Shown here piece by piece: positions 61,653 through 64,000 of a stretch of DNA of 64,000 nt. Origin of the DNA: Paraburkholderia dilworthii. GTDB taxonomy: Bacteria; Pseudomonadota; Gammaproteobacteria; Burkholderiales; Burkholderiaceae. Position numbers and translations under genes: made by a program. The stretch covers positions 1 through 64,000 of the forward strand of contig NZ_AWZT01000039.1 in assembly GCF_000472525.1 (NCBI RefSeq), read 5' to 3'. Under the pieces are notes generated by a model that worked only from the letters and a program-made list of their open reading frames with translations, did not search any database and was not told where the DNA came from. Each line of letters begins with the position of its first letter. Within the stretch, counting starts at the first letter, position 1.

Positions 61653-62057
61653 ATGAACACGCAATACACGATCACCGACCTCGCGCGGGAATTCGACGTC
61701 ACGCCGCGCGCCATACGTTTCTACGAAGATCAGGGTTTACTCTCGCCGAGTCGCGAAGGTTCGAGCGGCTTGCGGCGCGTCTATTCGGGCCGCGACCGCA
61801 CCCGGCTCAAACTGACGTTGCGTGGCAAACGGCTCGGCTTCACGCTTTCGGAGATTCGCGATCTGCTGGACGTGTACGAATCGCCGACCGACACGGTGTC
61901 GCAGCTGCACGCGTTTCTCGCGACGGTCGCGCGTCATCGCGAGGTGCTGGAGCGGCAGTTGGAAGACCTGAACGCGACACTCGAAGACCTCGCGCAATAC
62001 GAAGCCCAGGCCCGCACGCTGCTCGATAACAACACGCGCGAACCGAAGCCCGCGTGA
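61653..62057 (+). CDS. MerR-family regulator, LiuR-like
   Basis: 134 residues. The MerR winged helix-turn-helix reads ITDLAREFDVTPRAIRFYEDQGLLSPSREG, then RRVYSGRDRTRLKLTLRGKRLGFTLSEI. A coiled-coil dimerisation tail follows (about 85-130). No metal-binding Cys cluster is seen. The RAIRFYEDQGLLSP and LRGKRLGFTLSEIRDLL forms fit LiuR, which controls leucine/isovalerate and fatty-acid degradation in beta- and gammaproteobacteria. No liu genes are in the window, so the target here may be the divergent MBL-fold gene or itself. Confidence 0.85.
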   Translation: MNTQYTITDLAREFDVTPRAIRFYEDQGLLSPSREGSSGLRRVYSGRDRTRLKLTLRGKRLGFTLSEIRDLLDVYESPTDTVSQLHAFLATVARHREVLERQLEDLNATLEDLAQYEAQARTLLDNNTREPKPA

Positions 62058-62231
62058 GAGGAACGAACGGCGAAGCGAACAAATTTTTTGCTGAAAATTG
62101 GATTGTTTAACGCGTACCAGACTGGGAATTGAGCGGAGTTGGCCGGAAAAGTCGGCGAACGTCTGCTAACGCCGATAGGGCGCGAGAGCACGAGTCGAGC
62201 GGCGCAATGCGTCGCGGGCCCACCCGAACGA

Positions 62232-62237
62232 TACAAT
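62232..62237 (+). promoter_or_regulatory. -10-like TACAAT upstream of aceK
   Basis: TACAAT lies 41 bases before the aceK ATG at 62278. The -35 hexamer is poor. Confidence 0.3.
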
Positions 62238-62277
62238 CACGGGTGTCTTCACGACATGGGACGAATGCACGGTCGAC

Positions 62278-64000
62278 ATGAATCACTTCCCTAAACTGTT
62301 ATCGTCGCAAATCGGCTTTGACGTTGCAGAGACGCTGCTCGAAGGGTTCAACCGGCACTACCGGATCTTTCGCGACGCGGCGATTCACGCCAAAACATTG
62401 TTCGAAAACGGCGACTGGCACGGCCTGCAAAAGCTCGCGCGTGAGCGCATTACGTCTTACGACGATCGCGTCCAGGAATGCGTCGAGTTGCTCGAAGACG
62501 AGTACGACGCCGAGGGTATCGACAGCGAAGTGTGGCAGCAGATCAAGCTGCACTACATCGGCCTCTTGACGAGGCACCGTCAGCCCGAATGCGCGGAAAC
62601 GTTTTTCAATTCCGTGTGCTGCAAGATTCTGCACCGCTCGTATTTCAATAACGACTTCATTTTCGTGCGCCCGGCGATCTCGACCGAGTACATCGAGAAC
62701 GACGAGCCTGCGGCGAAGCCGACTTATCGTGCGTACTATCCGGGCAAGGACGGCCTCGCCGCCACGCTCGAGCGCATCGTCACGAACTTCCAGCTGGAGC
62801 CGCCGTTCGAAGATCTGACTCGCGACGTCGGCTGCGTAATGCAGATGATCCACGACTCGTTCGGCATATTCGACGAAGCGCCGAACTTCCAGATTCATGT
62901 GCTCTCGTCGCTGTTCTTTCGCAACAAGTCGGCGTATATCGTCGGCAGAATCATCAATGGCGATATGCTGCTGCCGTTCGCGGTGCCGCTGCGCCACGCG
63001 CGGCCAGGTGTGCTCGCACTCGACACCGTGCTGCTCAAGCGCGAACAGTTGCTGATCATCTTCAGCTTCTCGCACTCGTACTTTCTGGTCGATATGGAAG
63101 TGCCGTCCGCTTACGTCGAATTCCTCGGCACCATCATGCCGGGCAAACCGAAGGCCGAAATCTACACGTCTGTGGGTTTGCAGAAGCAGGGCAAAAATCT
63201 GTTTTATCGCGACCTGCTGCATCACCTGTCGCATTCGAGCGATCAGTTCATCATCGCGCCCGGCATCAAGGGGCTCGTGATGCTGGTGTTCACGCTGCCC
63301 TCCTTTCCGTATGTGTTCAAGCTCATCAAGGACAACTTTCCGCCGCCGAAGGAAACCACGCGCGCGAAGATCCAGGAGAAGTATCAGCTCGTCAAACGGC
63401 ATGACCGACTGGGCCGCATGGCCGACACGCTCGAATATTCAAGCGTCGCGCTGCCCCTCTCGCGGCTCGACGAAGCACTGGTGCGCGAACTCGAAAAAGA
63501 GGTGCCGTCGCTGCTCGAATACGACGGCGACAATCTCGTGATTCGCCATATGTACATCGAGCGCCGCATGGTGCCGCTCAATCTGTTCCTACAAAGCGAT
63601 AACGACGACGACGTCGATCACGGCATCAAGGAATACGGCAACGCGGTCAAAGAATTGATGCAGGCGAACATCTTCCCCGGCGACATGCTGTACAAGAATT
63701 TTGGCGTGACCCGCCACGGCCGTGTGGTGTTTTACGACTACGACGAGATCGAATATCTGACCGATTGCAACGTGCGCGCGGTGCCGGCGCCGCGCAATGA
63801 GGAAGACGAAATGTCGGGCGAGCCGTGGTACTCGGTCGGCCCGCACGACATTTTCCCGGAGACGTATGGCACTTTTCTGCTCGGCGACCCGCGCGTGCGC
63901 CGCTCGTTCATGCAGCATCACGCGGACTTCTTCGATCCCGCCCTGTGGCAAAAGCATAAGGATCATCTACTGAAAGGCGAATTGCCCGACTTTTTCCCGT
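62278..64000 (+). CDS. aceK: Isocitrate dehydrogenase kinase/phosphatase, partial
   Basis: The frame is open from the ATG at 62278 to the window end, giving 574 codons; full AceK is slightly longer, so only the C-terminal end is missing. AceK phosphorylates and dephosphorylates isocitrate dehydrogenase to steer carbon between the Krebs cycle and glyoxylate bypass. Recognisable segments are MNHFPKLLSSQIGFDVAETLLEGF, the FNNDFIFVRPAISTEYIEND region, HHLSHSSDQFIIAPGIKGLVM (the kinase ATP loop), and YDYDEIEYLTDCNVRAVPAPRNEEDEMSGEPWY. Several long minus-strand frames opposite it are shadows. A glyoxylate-type role fits growth on acetate. Confidence 0.96.
   Translation, partial: MNHFPKLLSSQIGFDVAETLLEGFNRHYRIFRDAAIHAKTLFENGDWHGLQKLARERITSYDDRVQECVELLEDEYDAEGIDSEVWQQIKLHYIGLLTRHRQPECAETFFNSVCCKILHRSYFNNDFIFVRPAISTEYIENDEPAAKPTYRAYYPGKDGLAATLERIVTNFQLEPPFEDLTRDVGCVMQMIHDSFGIFDEAPNFQIHVLSSLFFRNKSAYIVGRIINGDMLLPFAVPLRHARPGVLALDTVLLKREQLLIIFSFSHSYFLVDMEVPSAYVEFLGTIMPGKPKAEIYTSVGLQKQGKNLFYRDLLHHLSHSSDQFIIAPGIKGLVMLVFTLPSFPYVFKLIKDNFPPPKETTRAKIQEKYQLVKRHDRLGRMADTLEYSSVALPLSRLDEALVRELEKEVPSLLEYDGDNLVIRHMYIERRMVPLNLFLQSDNDDDVDHGIKEYGNAVKELMQANIFPGDMLYKNFGVTRHGRVVFYDYDEIEYLTDCNVRAVPAPRNEEDEMSGEPWYSVGPHDIFPETYGTFLLGDPRVRRSFMQHHADFFDPALWQKHKDHLLKGELPDFFP

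Noticed and set aside
1..64000. tRNA or rRNA genes
   Set aside because: I scanned for the T-loop consensus and acceptor pairing and saw no convincing cloverleaf; a covariance-model scan would be needed to exclude one fully.

Overview
The window reads as chromosome of a Burkholderiaceae bacterium, most likely Paraburkholderia or Burkholderia. Base composition is high in GC. Markers of that group are present: methionine synthase split into two genes, a PhaM-type polyhydroxyalkanoate granule protein, small DUF3567, DUF1840 and DUF2917 proteins, a coaX gene directly after birA, and the dacA-dat-ybeD-lipB-lipA neighbourhood. This is inferred from protein families read by eye; no database was searched.

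Positions 1 to about 5,455 are accessory DNA. They hold the start of an IS1182-type transposase, a truncated alpha/beta-hydrolase remnant, small hypothetical genes, a two-gene unit with a zinc-ribbon/MbcA-ParS-like protein, a metallophosphoesterase and a small XRE repressor. The island ends inside comM, whose first 80 or so codons are missing. From there rightwards the gene order looks like core genome.

6.8-13.9 kb: an unidentified lipoprotein gene, a TlpA-like thioredoxin, and a C4-dicarboxylate module (dctA, dctB, dctD on one strand) with a readable sigma-54 promoter and upstream palindromes for DctD. 13.9-22.6 kb: a phosphorus-flavoured cluster with an ABC importer (ATPase, two permeases, binding protein), a glycerophosphodiester phosphodiesterase, a divergent DeoR/GlpR regulator with a strong operator-like dyad between them, a Na/Pi symporter-PhoU fusion and an HAD phosphatase. 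22.6-30 kb: lipoate synthesis (lipA, lipB), a LysR/DUF2917 pair, ybeD, a D-amino-acid aminotransferase, dacA, a small hydrolase and a thioredoxin-like ferredoxin.

30-35.2 kb: a five-gene Mla/Pqi-type lipid transport operon ending in a VanZ-like membrane protein. 35.3-41.6 kb: birA-coaX, the heptose adenylyltransferase gene, a ferritin-like diiron protein, PhaM and an atypical crotonase. 41.6-47.9 kb: an amino-acid-type binding protein, an FAH-family hydrolase divergent from an IclR regulator, a DUF3108 protein, a lone pcaD-like gene and a DUF3567 gene. 48-52 kb: split metH. 52-60.4 kb: argS, an FtsN-like SPOR protein, dsbA, an SDR, a BtuF-like protein without a signal peptide, and a peptide-type binding protein. 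60.4-64 kb: an MBL-fold hydrolase divergent from a LiuR-like MerR regulator, then aceK, cut by the window end.

No tRNA, rRNA or CRISPR array was recognised. The observations I would follow up first are the island junction in comM with its XRE gene and hairpin, the zinc-ribbon/MbcA-like operon, the GDPD-ABC-DeoR phosphorus cluster with its operator, and the 14-bp tandem array inside that operon.
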